The position numbers were made by a program, and so were the translations under genes. The notes under the pieces were generated by a model. The model was given only the letters and a program-made list of their open reading frames with translations, searched no databases and was not told the DNA's origin. Below are positions 40,155 through 47,926 of a stretch of DNA of 64,000 bases, one piece after another. Every line of letters starts with the position of its first letter. Positions within the stretch are counted from its first letter, which is position 1. Source of the DNA: Azotobacter salinestris (GTDB lineage Bacteria; Pseudomonadota; Gammaproteobacteria; Pseudomonadales; Pseudomonadaceae); NCBI RefSeq assembly GCF_009363155.1, contig NZ_CP045303.1, forward strand, positions 186,001-250,000, read 5' to 3'.

Positions 40155-40508
40155 TCACTGGTCGGTCGCCAACGGGACTTCCCCCAGTACGCACCAGGCG
40201 ATTTCGTCGTGATCGTTGCTCAGGCGGCCGATGATTGCGCTTTCCCATTCGTCCGGATCGGGAATGCAGAGGCCATCCTCGTTGGTGAGGCGCAGCACGC
40301 ACCCATCCGGCAAGGTCAGGTCCAGCGCCCTGCAGTCGCCGCCGGTCCAGACCTCCTCGAAGCCGTAGGCGACCACGGGGTCCACTTCGTAGCGGCCACA
40401 GGGCGAGAGGTAGGGGTTGCGAATTTCGTCGCCCTTGTGAATGAAGGCCAGCAGGGCGGGATCGTAGGGGGCCTTATCGTTCCGGCCGGATTCGCTGATC
40501 AGGTACAT
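40155..40508 (-). CDS. Hypothetical element protein, 117 aa
   Basis: Acidic, starts MYLISESGRNDKAPYDPALL, with CGRYEVDPVVAYGFEEVWTG and PDPDEWESAIIGRLSNDHDE. The family is not recognised. It lies between the integrase and the gene at 39648 in the same orientation, so it may be transcribed with them. Confidence 0.55.
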   Translation of the reverse strand: MYLISESGRNDKAPYDPALLAFIHKGDEIRNPYLSPCGRYEVDPVVAYGFEEVWTGGDCRALDLTLPDGCVLRLTNEDGLCIPDPDEWESAIIGRLSNDHDEIAWCVLGEVPLATDQ

Positions 40509-40664
40509 GGTTTCGCTCTCGTGACTGGCAGCTACTTGCTGCAGGCCTTCACGTTGCCATGGTCACGGGAGAACCCAAATCGGGCGCGGCGGCCCGGGCG
40601 CGATGGGCGGGCAGGCCGGTGGCGCTCGGGCAGTGGAGCCTGCTGCCAGCGGGAAAGATTGTCC

Positions 40665-41888
40665 TCACTCGCCGCCGGCGGGCTCCGATACCGACAGCGC
40701 CTTGAACACCACCTCGCGCTCGAAGGTGCCCAGGAAGGCGGACCACTCCTCCATCAACGCCCGGCGCTTGTCGAGCAGATCGCCGCGGTTGTAGGCCGCC
40801 TCCACCTTGCTCTCCAGGGTGTGCGCCAGCGCCATCTCGCAGACCTCGCGCGGATGGTTGGTCTGCTCGGCGGCCCAGGTCCGGAAGGTCGAGCGGAAGC
40901 CGTGGGGCACGCAATTCTCGGCCCCGGCGGCATCGAGTACGCGGCGCAAGGCGTTGCCCGGGAGAGGGCCGGTGCGCCGCGAATTGAGGAAAACAAAATC
41001 CCGGTGATTGCCCCGCACCTGTTCCAGGACCTCGAGCATGGCCTCGGTGAGCGGAACCCGGTGAGCGCGTTTGGCCTTCATCCGGTGGGCGGGGATGGTC
41101 CAGATCCGGGCGTCCAGATCGAACTCCTCCCAGCGGGCGCCGCACACCTCGCCGTTACGGGTGGCCGTGAGGATCAGCAGTTCACAGGCACGGGCGGCCG
41201 GGCTCGGCATCCGATCGAGCCGGTGCAGCAGCGCCGGTACCTGCTCGGCCGGCAGGGCGGGGAAGGGCAGGGTGCTGCGCTTGTGGCGCGGCAGGAGCTT
41301 GTCGAGGTGGCCACGCCAGCGCGCCGGGTTCTCTCCCGTGCGCAGCTGGCGGGCCTTGGCGGCATCGAGGATCAGCTCGATGCGGTTGCGCACCCGGGTG
41401 GCGGTGACCGGCGTCGTCGACCAGATCGGCGCCAGCACATCGAGCACCAGGTCGGTGTCGACCTGCGCCACCGGCAGCTCGCCGATCCGGGGGTAGACGT
41501 GGGTGCTCAGGCTGTTGCGCCATTGCACCGCATGGCGTGGGCTCCAGGACGGGGCGTGGGTGCGCAGGAACAGCTCGGCCTCGGTCTTGAAGGTCGTGCC
41601 CTTGCGCCGCTTCGCCCGCGCCTCGTGCTGCAACTGGTGACGCTTGCCGAGCGGGTCGATGCCTTGGGCCAATTCCAGGCGCGCTTTATCCGCGGCCAGT
41701 CGGGCATCGCGCAGCGAGACCGCCGGGAAGGAGCCCAGCCCCATATCGCGGCGGTCACTCTGGAAGCTGTAGCGGAACACCCAGCTTTTCGTCCCGCCGG
41801 CGGTGACCTTCAGGAATAGGCCCCGGCCATCCTGGTAGGTGCCGGGGGCGGTGGTTTCCTTGACGAGCTTCGGTGTCAGTTTGCTCAT
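40665..41888 (-). CDS. int: Tyrosine integrase, P4/CP4-57 type
   Basis: 407-aa site-specific recombinase with the N-terminal DUF4102-like arm (KLVKETTAPGTYQDGRGLFL, DMGLGSFPAVSLRDARLAAD) and a C-terminal catalytic domain. Catalytic residues: R in LILTATRNGEVCG, H-x-x-R in VPHGFRSTFRTW, H in ALAHTLESKVE and Y in EAAYNRGDLLD. Complete. It faces away from the window centre; an attachment site should lie close to 41889-42000, but no tRNA 3' end was recognised there. Confidence 0.9.
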   Translation of the reverse strand: MSKLTPKLVKETTAPGTYQDGRGLFLKVTAGGTKSWVFRYSFQSDRRDMGLGSFPAVSLRDARLAADKARLELAQGIDPLGKRHQLQHEARAKRRKGTTFKTEAELFLRTHAPSWSPRHAVQWRNSLSTHVYPRIGELPVAQVDTDLVLDVLAPIWSTTPVTATRVRNRIELILDAAKARQLRTGENPARWRGHLDKLLPRHKRSTLPFPALPAEQVPALLHRLDRMPSPAARACELLILTATRNGEVCGARWEEFDLDARIWTIPAHRMKAKRAHRVPLTEAMLEVLEQVRGNHRDFVFLNSRRTGPLPGNALRRVLDAAGAENCVPHGFRSTFRTWAAEQTNHPREVCEMALAHTLESKVEAAYNRGDLLDKRRALMEEWSAFLGTFEREVVFKALSVSEPAGGE

Positions 41889-42164
41889 ATGGGTTCAACC
41901 GGGTGGGTGAGCGATGGCATCGCTGGAAGGGATTCGCAGGGGGAATCTATTGGTGGCTGGCGCAGATCCAGCCGCACTGTACGCAGATCGTTTATCCTCG
42001 TACAAATCACCTATAGGCTGTAGTAATTGGGGATTCTACCCGCTGCCTGCAGGGCAGTCCCACAGTTTCCCCCACGCTGGAAATCCTCGATCGGGACCGG
42101 CCCGCTGGCGCGAGAAAAGCACCCAGTCAGGAGGAAGCCCCCGTTCTCCCGCCGGCCTCTTCGG

Positions 42165-42626
42165 TCAATGGGGCGAGCGCTTGCCGAGGGCTCGGCCGAT
42201 GCGAAACGCCACCCAGGCCCAGTAGTCGAGAACCGTGTCGTCCTCGCCGATCGAGAACGCCCAGGTCGTCTTGTTGAATAGCGGATGCTCGCTTTTTCCG
42301 GCCTGGCAATATTTCTCTTCCAACTGTTCAGCGCCCAGGCCGGCATCGTTCAAATAAGGGGTAATCAACTCGGCCTCGCTCGGAAGTTTCTTTTCACCGA
42401 TCCGGAAGGCCAGCCAGGCCGGATTGACCTAGATAAAGCGGGCAATCTTTTCGATATCGGGGAGGGTGGGCTGAGTCGAGCCATTGACATAGCCGGAGAG
42501 CACTTGCTCGGAAATACCTGTACCCATCGAAATATCCTGCCGAGTGTAACCAGCTCCATAAAGGCAGGCCTTCAGTCGATTGGCGAAACCCGAGCTGGCG
42601 CAACTATCAATAATAAGGTGAGACAC
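42165..42626 (-). pseudogene. XRE-type regulator with one in-frame amber codon
   Basis: The minus-strand frame codes an HTH (GAGYTRQDISMGTGISEQVL, SGYVNGSTQPTLPDIEKIAR), hits TAG at codon 66 and continues in the same frame as VNPAWLAFRIGEKKLPSEAE and on to the stop near 42165. VNPAWLAFG-like sequence normally follows the HTH in phage-type repressors, so the two parts are one gene. A single nonsense mutation (or read-through) separates them. Confidence 0.65.
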
Positions 42627-42792
42627 TTTGAAATCCTCGCTGTCCGTGCGAGTTTCAGTTTCGGTGGCCTAAGGAAAAACCCAAGTTTTTTTGCCTGCTC
42701 AGCCCCCAAAGCTATTATTCAATAAAAGATCGCCTCCAATCACCCTGTCTCTATCAAGATAGCTATCTATGAATTTACCAAGTTGCTTTTGA

Positions 42793-43074
42793 TCAAGCAT
42801 TCAATGCGTAAAGCAAGACACTACCAACCATGCAAACGAAAAAAGGGAGGCTCTTTTCAAATACCACCCAGATAACTATTCCAGTAAGGAACACTATGAT
42901 CATAGTGATCCTCACCAAAGCCTCTCCAAGCTCAAGCATAAATGCATCTGCAAGTGACACCAAACCCAACGCCGCAATAGCAAAGTACATGGTGTTTGCT
43001 TGTTGCTCTTTGAGCATTTTTTGGATTTTCAATTTTATTGACTGCATTTTTGCTTCTTGATTCATACGCTTCAA
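42793..43074 (-). CDS. Small membrane protein, 93 aa
   Basis: A basic N-terminus (IKLKIQKMLKEQQ) is followed by two or three hydrophobic segments (MYFAIAALGLVSLADAFML, ITMIIVFLTGIVIWVVF, FFVCMVGSVLLYALNA). A/T-rich compared with its flanks. The family is unknown. It is on the same strand as the next small membrane protein 54 bp upstream, possibly a pair. Confidence 0.5.
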   Translation of the reverse strand: MKRMNQEAKMQSIKLKIQKMLKEQQANTMYFAIAALGLVSLADAFMLELGEALVRITMIIVFLTGIVIWVVFEKSLPFFVCMVGSVLLYALNA

Positions 43075-43128
43075 AGATTTAGTTTCGTTTTTTTTTAAAC
43101 TGCCACCAAGTATCTTTTTATAGATGTT

Positions 43129-43410
43129 TTAGATATTGCTGGCGATCACGCAAAATCCATAGCCAAATGCAACTGACCAGCAAACGGGCCTAGTCCACCA
43201 AGTTTTAGTGTCGACCTCATGCTTTTCAATTCCTAAATCCCTCAACCTTGATTCATTTATCTCCAGCAGTAGATATGACGCTGCCGCCGGTGCTAGGACT
43301 CCAATCCATAGAATGAATTCTTTAGTCTGCATCAGGCGAAGAGAAGCGAGTGCCGAAATCACAAATATTCCGGCCAGCAAAACACTATTAATCCGGCAAT
43401 ACGAAAGCAC
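43129..43410 (-). CDS. Small membrane protein, 93 aa
   Basis: Hydrophobic segments INSVLLAGIFVISALASL, FILWIGVLAPAAASYLLL and RPVCWSVAFGYGFCVIASNI with a charged centre (EINESRLRDLGIEKHEVDTK). The family is unknown. Its first codons (LSYCRIN) contain one arm of the inverted repeat at 43388-43402. Base composition is low-GC. Confidence 0.5.
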   Translation of the reverse strand: MLSYCRINSVLLAGIFVISALASLRLMQTKEFILWIGVLAPAAASYLLLEINESRLRDLGIEKHEVDTKTWWTRPVCWSVAFGYGFCVIASNI

Positions 43411-43505
43411 AAATAAGGCTCATACCAGTATCGGCATATATCCTTGATTTTCAAGGAGAAACCAAAATACAGAAAGTGCCCTATTGTATTGCCGGATTAA
43501 TACCA
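43386..43505. repeat. Inverted repeat (TTAATCCGGCAATAC), about 80 bp apart
   Basis: ATTAATCCGGCAATAC at about 43387 and GTATTGCCGGATTAAT at about 43488 are inverted copies framing roughly 85 bp of A/T-rich sequence. A third, imperfect copy is at 27953-27981. It may be a non-autonomous element end or a repeated promoter-like motif. Confidence 0.5.
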
Positions 43506-43626
43506 GTGGTTTTTTATTCCTGTGTTCATTATTTGCTGCGAGCAGCACCTTTATATTTACCGGATAGGTTCCGGCATGGCATGAAATTATTGAAGGCGGT
43601 TTCATTGGCATCGGGCTGTATAGTAT

Positions 43627-43653
43627 GTCCCGCTGGAGAAGTCCCAGCGGGAC
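43627..43653 (-). terminator. Hairpin downstream of the thiolase gene
   Basis: GTCCCGCTGG pairs perfectly with CCAGCGGGAC across a 7-base loop, 30 bp past the thiolase stop. The 10-bp GC stem would act as a terminator or mRNA-stabilising hairpin. There is no clear T-run, so rho-independent termination is uncertain. Confidence 0.5.
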
Positions 43654-43682
43654 AAGCCTGCATCAGCAGACAAAATTGTCAA

Positions 43683-44888
43683 TCAACAACGCTCAATAAT
43701 CATGGCGATGCCTTGGCCTACACCGACGCACATGGTGCAGAGCGCGTATCTTCCCTGACTGCGATGCAGTTGATTAATGGCGGTCCCCACTAGACGGGCG
43801 CCACTCATTCCCAGAGGGTGCCCTAAAGCAATGGCGCCACCGTTAGGGTTGATACGGCTATCATCGATATCCAACTTCAATTTTTTCATCACTGCTAGTG
43901 CTTGGGCAGCGAAGGCTTCATTGATCTCCAGAACATCCATCTGATCAAGCGTCAATCCAGCTAGCTTTAATACTTTTTCAACCGCAGGTACCGGTCCAAT
44001 CCCCATGATCCGAGGTTCAACCCCTGCGCAGGCACAGGCAACGATACGAGCTCGCGGCTGTAAGCCATGCTGCTGCACACCCTTCGCCGAAGCCAGTAAT
44101 AATGCCGCGGCACCATCGTTGACGCCGGAGGAATTTCCGGCAGTGACACTACCGTTTTCCTTGCGGAACGGCGTTGACAGACGCTGCAAGCTTTCAAAGG
44201 TGGTGGCGCGCGGGTGCTCATCCTGATCTACAATGACGGTGCCTTTATGCTTGAGCGTAATTTCAACCGGCACAATTTCCTCCGTAAAAACCTTCATCTC
44301 GGAAGCATGCGCATATTTCTCTTGGCTACGCAGTGCAAATAAATCCTGCTCATCACGGCCAATTCCAAACTGTAATGCCACATTTTCTGCGGTTTCCGGC
44401 ATTGAATCGGTACCGTATACTTCCTGCATTCTTGCGTTAATGAAGCGCCAGCCAATGGTTGTATCGTAAATTTCCGCCTGACGGGAAAAGGCGATTTCAG
44501 CTTTAGGTAAGACCAACGGTGCGCGCGACATAGATTCGATACCGCCAGCGATCAGCAAATCCGCTTCCTGGGATTTCAAGTAGCGGGCCGACATAGCTAA
44601 CGCGTCCATGCCTGATGCACATAGACGGTTGATTGTAGTGCCGGGCGTGCGGGTGTCAAAGCCTGCTAGTAACAGACTCATCCTTGCGACATTGCGATTA
44701 TCTTCTCCCGCCTGATTTGCGCAACCTAAAATTACATCGTCCAGCGACAGCCAATCAAGATTAGGGGTACGGCTTTTCAGCGCGCGCAGTGGTAAAGCAG
44801 CCAGATCATCAGCACGAACCGAAGCAAGAGCGCCAGCAAACTTTCCGATGGGTGTACGAATATAGTCGCAGATAAATGCATCAATCAT
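43683..44888 (-). CDS. 3-oxoadipyl-CoA thiolase (PcaF/PaaJ-type)
   Basis: 401-aa thiolase, the length of 3-oxoadipyl-CoA thiolases, which cleave beta-ketoadipyl-CoA to succinyl-CoA and acetyl-CoA. Active sites are present: nucleophile C in INRLCASGMDALAMSARYLK, H in NPNGGAIALGHPLGMSGARL and C in ALCTMCVGVGQGIAM. MIDAFICDYIRTPIGKFAGA is typical of PcaF/PaaJ; a generic acetyl-CoA acetyltransferase is the alternative. Codon use is clearly lower-GC than the flanking blocks, suggesting a different donor. It forms a unit with the esterase upstream. Confidence 0.85.
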   Translation of the reverse strand: MIDAFICDYIRTPIGKFAGALASVRADDLAALPLRALKSRTPNLDWLSLDDVILGCANQAGEDNRNVARMSLLLAGFDTRTPGTTINRLCASGMDALAMSARYLKSQEADLLIAGGIESMSRAPLVLPKAEIAFSRQAEIYDTTIGWRFINARMQEVYGTDSMPETAENVALQFGIGRDEQDLFALRSQEKYAHASEMKVFTEEIVPVEITLKHKGTVIVDQDEHPRATTFESLQRLSTPFRKENGSVTAGNSSGVNDGAAALLLASAKGVQQHGLQPRARIVACACAGVEPRIMGIGPVPAVEKVLKLAGLTLDQMDVLEINEAFAAQALAVMKKLKLDIDDSRINPNGGAIALGHPLGMSGARLVGTAINQLHRSQGRYALCTMCVGVGQGIAMIIERC

Positions 44889-44906
44889 AAATGTTACCGT
44901 TTTAGG

Positions 44907-45566
44907 TCAGACTACAAGAGAGGAAGAAAGTAGTGCTCTGGCAAGCTCGATCTCACGATCGAAAACCAAATGCTCTCTTTGCACAAAAATTTCTTCTGTT
45001 ACCTGAGCGCCAAGGCGCTCAAAATGACGTGCCGTCTGTCTTACTCGGCTTTCGGGCACCCAACTGTCGGTATCACTCCCAGTGAGCAAAACTGGCATGT
45101 CTTGCAAACAATGGCTGGATGGAGTGTCATTAGTAATTTCCGGCCCGAAAAGCCCACCGGTAAACAAGATGGCACCTCCAAGCCGCCGACGAAATTGATA
45201 GAAATATTGACTGGCAATACAGGCACCCTGCGAAAATCCCATCAGCCAGATATTTTTGGCATTGACACCAAAATCAATCAGATAATCAATTAAGTGGTTA
45301 ATATGGGACAGAGCATTATCGAGAAAGGGTTGATTTTCTTCTATTTCACGAAGAAACCCGTGGGGATACCATGTTTTACCAGGCGCTGAAGGCAGCAAAT
45401 AAGAAATGTCTTCCAGATTCAGTCGCTTTCCGAGCTGGTAAATATCTTCATTTGATTGCCTGCGACCATGCAGTAAAATAACCACTTTGCTGCTTTTGGT
45501 TAATTCAGCTCCGTAATGTTTGACAGGATAATCTTTATCAGCAAAATGTTTTTCTACAAAATTCAT
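44907..45566 (-). CDS. Carboxylesterase/phospholipase-family hydrolase
   Basis: 219-aa alpha/beta hydrolase. VVILLHGRRQSNEDIYQLGK gives the oxyanion loop, LMGFSQGACIASQ the nucleophile elbow, D in LLTGSDTDSWVPESR and the H in VQREHLVFDREIE complete the triad. This small family hydrolyses short acyl esters. It is 18 bp upstream of the thiolase on the same strand and shares its low-GC character. A role in releasing an aromatic or dicarboxylic acyl ester is possible. Confidence 0.8.
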   Translation of the reverse strand: MNFVEKHFADKDYPVKHYGAELTKSSKVVILLHGRRQSNEDIYQLGKRLNLEDISYLLPSAPGKTWYPHGFLREIEENQPFLDNALSHINHLIDYLIDFGVNAKNIWLMGFSQGACIASQYFYQFRRRLGGAILFTGGLFGPEITNDTPSSHCLQDMPVLLTGSDTDSWVPESRVRQTARHFERLGAQVTEEIFVQREHLVFDREIELARALLSSSLVV

Positions 45567-45606
45567 AGCCTATCTCCTTAAGAAGTATTTCACAGAGAGC
45601 CCTGAA

Positions 45607-45646
45607 GTCATTATGCAACTTGTCGAGCATAATGACTTACAATGAC
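45607..45646 (-). promoter_or_regulatory. Candidate operator: 10-bp palindrome plus direct repeat
   Basis: GTCATTATGC (45607-45616), a 10-bp spacer and GCATAATGAC (45627-45636) form a perfect palindrome; TTACAATGAC follows directly. It lies 41 bp upstream of the esterase start. The geometry of 10-bp arms with a 10-bp spacer and a third repeat recalls the PcaU/PobR (IclR-family) sites of beta-ketoadipate genes, although no such regulator is in the window. Confidence 0.5.
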
Positions 45647-46252
45647 CAAGGTGGCGGCTGCGGCCGGACTGCTCATATGCACAAGGGAGCGGTTGTGGGT
45701 TTCGTCGAATTCCAGCGCCTCGGCAGGCAGATTATTGAATTGCACCCCTTGCGCCCAGCGGGCGAGCTGCTCGGAAAAGGCTGTTACGTTACTTCCTTGA
45801 TGGGACATTTTAACTCTCCTGATGGTGATCGACTGGCCAGCCAGCCGCCGTCGACCGGCAGCAGTGCTGCCAGTGATATCGGTGCCGACTTCGCCGCAAA
45901 GCAAGTGATCATAATGAACTACACATTGTTGCAATGTTCGTCTCGAAAGTATCCCAAGTGCGCAATAGGTTTGCCGAACGAGGCCAGTTCCAAAGGTAGA
46001 AAGGCAAGAAAAACCGTCCACGCGTTTGCCTTGGGAAGTTGCTGTCATTTCATTTCAACTGCCAAGGTCATTCACCTTCAGAAACAAGCCCAAGAGGTGC
46101 GGACGGGTCGGGAAGCCAGTCGTCCCACAAAGATCCTGAAGGTCATTGAGGGCTTTGCGGTCCAGCTTGAGGTGCTGTTCTGTGACCATGAGGAGACGAC
46201 CCAAAGTATCTCTGGGGCGGGTAACTAGCCGACGCGGCGATGCCGAATGCCA
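45647..46252 (-). pseudogene. Collapsed second copy of MmgE/PrpD and symporter
   Basis: 45655-45722 matches 48995-49062 and 45723-46215 matches 49252-49740, with the intervening interior deleted at a shared CCTCGGC. 46229-46262 then matches the symporter gene near 50108-50143. All are in the same order as in the intact cluster. It is the decayed relic of a second cluster copy. Confidence 0.8.
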
Positions 46253-46367
46253 AGGCGACCATGAAGGTTTCATAACGCAATTCTTTGGGGAGGCTCGGCA
46301 GAAGCGCTTGCAGCAGGGTTTCGCGCGCGATTTTCAACAGCTCGCTGGCATCGAGTCGGCCATTCAT
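46253..46367 (-). pseudogene. DUF6285-type gene, 5' fragment fused to symporter fragment
   Basis: The minus strand starts MNGRLDASELLKIARETLLQ as in the complete gene at 54692-55087. After RYETFMVA it switches to LAFGIAASA from the symporter, and the frame decays. The junction sequence GCGACCATGAAGG is present in both parental genes, so the deletion occurred between these short homologies. Confidence 0.8.
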
Positions 46368-47419
46368 ACATGCAATCCTTGAGTCAGTCGGAGGAGGTCG
46401 TGTTCCAGTTCCGGAATCAGCCGGCCGGTCAGAGCCAGCTCCAGCGAAGCCTGCTCGCCGGACAGGTGCCGCTGCGCCTGCTGCAGGGCGATGACCGCCC
46501 AGCGCAGGTAGGCCATCACCTGCCAATACGTCAGCTCCACGGCTTCCAGGCGTCGGCCCGACTCCTGTTCATAGCCACCCAGGAAATCTTCGAGGCGGCC
46601 GATTCCGCCGGCTTGCAGATCGGGCCTGGCGAAACGCCAACAGCGGGCAGTGAACCAGCCGATGTCTTCTCGCGGATCGCCCCAGCCGGTGAACTCCCAG
46701 TCGAGAATGCCGCTCAGCTCGCCGTCATGGACCAGATAATTGCCGGTTCGGTAATCGCGATGAATCAGACAGAGGGCCATGGGTTCAGGCGCGTGGCGCT
46801 CGCACCAGCGCAGCCCCCACTCCAGCACTGGCAAAGCCTGCGGCAAGGTGTCGAGAAAGCTGCGATAGGACTGGATGGTGGCCAGGGCTGGCGAGCCGTC
46901 CGGCATGGGCAGAAAGCCGCCCAGCTCCAGGCGCGGCGGCTGGATACGATGCAGGCGCGCCAAGTTAGTGCCCAGAGCATGGGCCAGCCGGCGATTGCCC
47001 TCAGCGCCGCTGGCGGCGCCGGTCAATACATGGCCCGCAGCAATCCCGGGGAGCATTTCCATCAGGAAAAAAACCCGGCCGGTTACGCCAAGGTCCTCGC
47101 AGAGCCACAGCGGCCGCGGTACCTTGACGCCCGCCTGGTGGACCAGCGAGAGGACATTGAATTCCTGCGACCGGCTCAGGCTAGCCTGCACCACCGAAGG
47201 AGAGTCGGTCCGCAGCACCCAGCGATGGCGCCCCTCGAACGGTCCGCCGTCCAGATGGACCTCGAGCAGCCAGTTTTCCTGAATGGCGCCGCCGGAAAGG
47301 CGCCGCTGGGTCTCGATGGAGGCTCGCCTCGCCAAGGCGCTGGCGCAGATGAAGCTTTCTAGGGCGGCCGTCGCCAGCACGCTTTCTTCGACGACGACCG
47401 TATTGTTCAAATTGCTCAT
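46364..47419 (-). CDS. Phosphotransferase family protein (APH fold), copy 1
   Basis: About 351 aa from MSNLNNTVVVEESVLATAAL. It has an aminoglycoside-phosphotransferase/choline-kinase fold: the catalytic loop is LCLIHRDYRTGNYLVHDGEL, followed by GILDWEFTGWGDPREDIGWF with the metal-binding D. This family accompanies acyl-CoA dehydrogenases in CoA-dependent catabolism and may phosphorylate a hydroxy-acyl substrate for elimination. Identical to copy 2 at 55084-56139. Its downstream partners were lost by deletion. Confidence 0.85.
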   Translation of the reverse strand: MSNLNNTVVVEESVLATAALESFICASALARRASIETQRRLSGGAIQENWLLEVHLDGGPFEGRHRWVLRTDSPSVVQASLSRSQEFNVLSLVHQAGVKVPRPLWLCEDLGVTGRVFFLMEMLPGIAAGHVLTGAASGAEGNRRLAHALGTNLARLHRIQPPRLELGGFLPMPDGSPALATIQSYRSFLDTLPQALPVLEWGLRWCERHAPEPMALCLIHRDYRTGNYLVHDGELSGILDWEFTGWGDPREDIGWFTARCWRFARPDLQAGGIGRLEDFLGGYEQESGRRLEAVELTYWQVMAYLRWAVIALQQAQRHLSGEQASLELALTGRLIPELEHDLLRLTQGLHV

Positions 47420-47695
47420 GAGAGACATCCCTGCCTGCATTCTTTCTGGAAAGACTCGGCTTCCTGCCGTTGCAGCGTTATTAGAGTACTAGACGAACTT
47501 TCGGGCTGTCGAGCCAGAAATTCTGTCAAGGGGCAGTGCAGCAATGAAGTGCGACTGATGACCATGACAGGCTAATCTTGCAACTTCATCGTCGCACGAG
47601 TGCCTAGCCGAGCGGTTCGCCGAAAGCATGGACTGAGCCAGCCCTGCACACAGCGCCGGGGCTACCAGAAGATGGGCTTTAGGCAGAATTAAAGC

Positions 47696-47722
47696 GGCGA
47701 GAGGGTGAATCTCGCCGTTTTT
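47696..47722 (+). terminator. Rho-independent terminator
   Basis: GGCGAGA, loop GGGTGAA, TCTCGCC, then TTTTTC (47717-47722), a classic stem plus T-run on the plus strand. Its mirror A-run on the other side (AATTAAAG) could serve the minus strand as well. Confidence 0.7.
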
Positions 47723-47787
47723 CGTAATTTCTACGTCTTCTCGTGGGCCATCGTCCTGAGGAGTCGCACTCTGCGAGATCCCTTGGT

Positions 47788-47826
47788 ATTACGCCTGTGC
47801 CGATCTGTCGACACAGGCGTAATAAA
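47788..47826. terminator. Perfect 13-bp inverted repeat past mmgE end
   Basis: TATTACGCCTGTG and CACAGGCGTAATA enclose 12 bases. It lies about 100 bp after the stop of the MmgE/PrpD gene on the minus strand and may be its terminator, although it lacks a long T-run. Confidence 0.5.
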
Positions 47827-47926
47827 GGAAAGGGCTTTCCCAGCAAGCGGTCAGTGGGCAAGCGCCCAAATCCATGTAAGCGGTAGCCAACAGCCCCTGA
47901 TCAGCGCACCCCTCCCATCAGAGGCG

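Larger units (their letters stand above)
46253..47542. repeat. 1.29-kb direct repeat, copy 1
   Basis: Matches 54973-56262 at a constant offset of 8720 bp with no difference seen by eye, covering the 5' end of the DUF6285 gene and the complete phosphotransferase gene. The left break is at GGCGACCATGAAGG, the right break after GGGGCAGTGCAGC. Confidence 0.9.
47420..47926. other. Intercluster gap with hairpins
   Basis: No gene is supported. It contains the end of the 1.29-kb repeat, a probable terminator (47696-47722) and a perfect inverted repeat at 47789-47825. Confidence 0.5.

Noticed and set aside
41889-42164. tRNA gene as attachment site of the integrase
   Set aside because: No cloverleaf or tRNA 3' end could be recognised near the integrase, so no attachment site is called.
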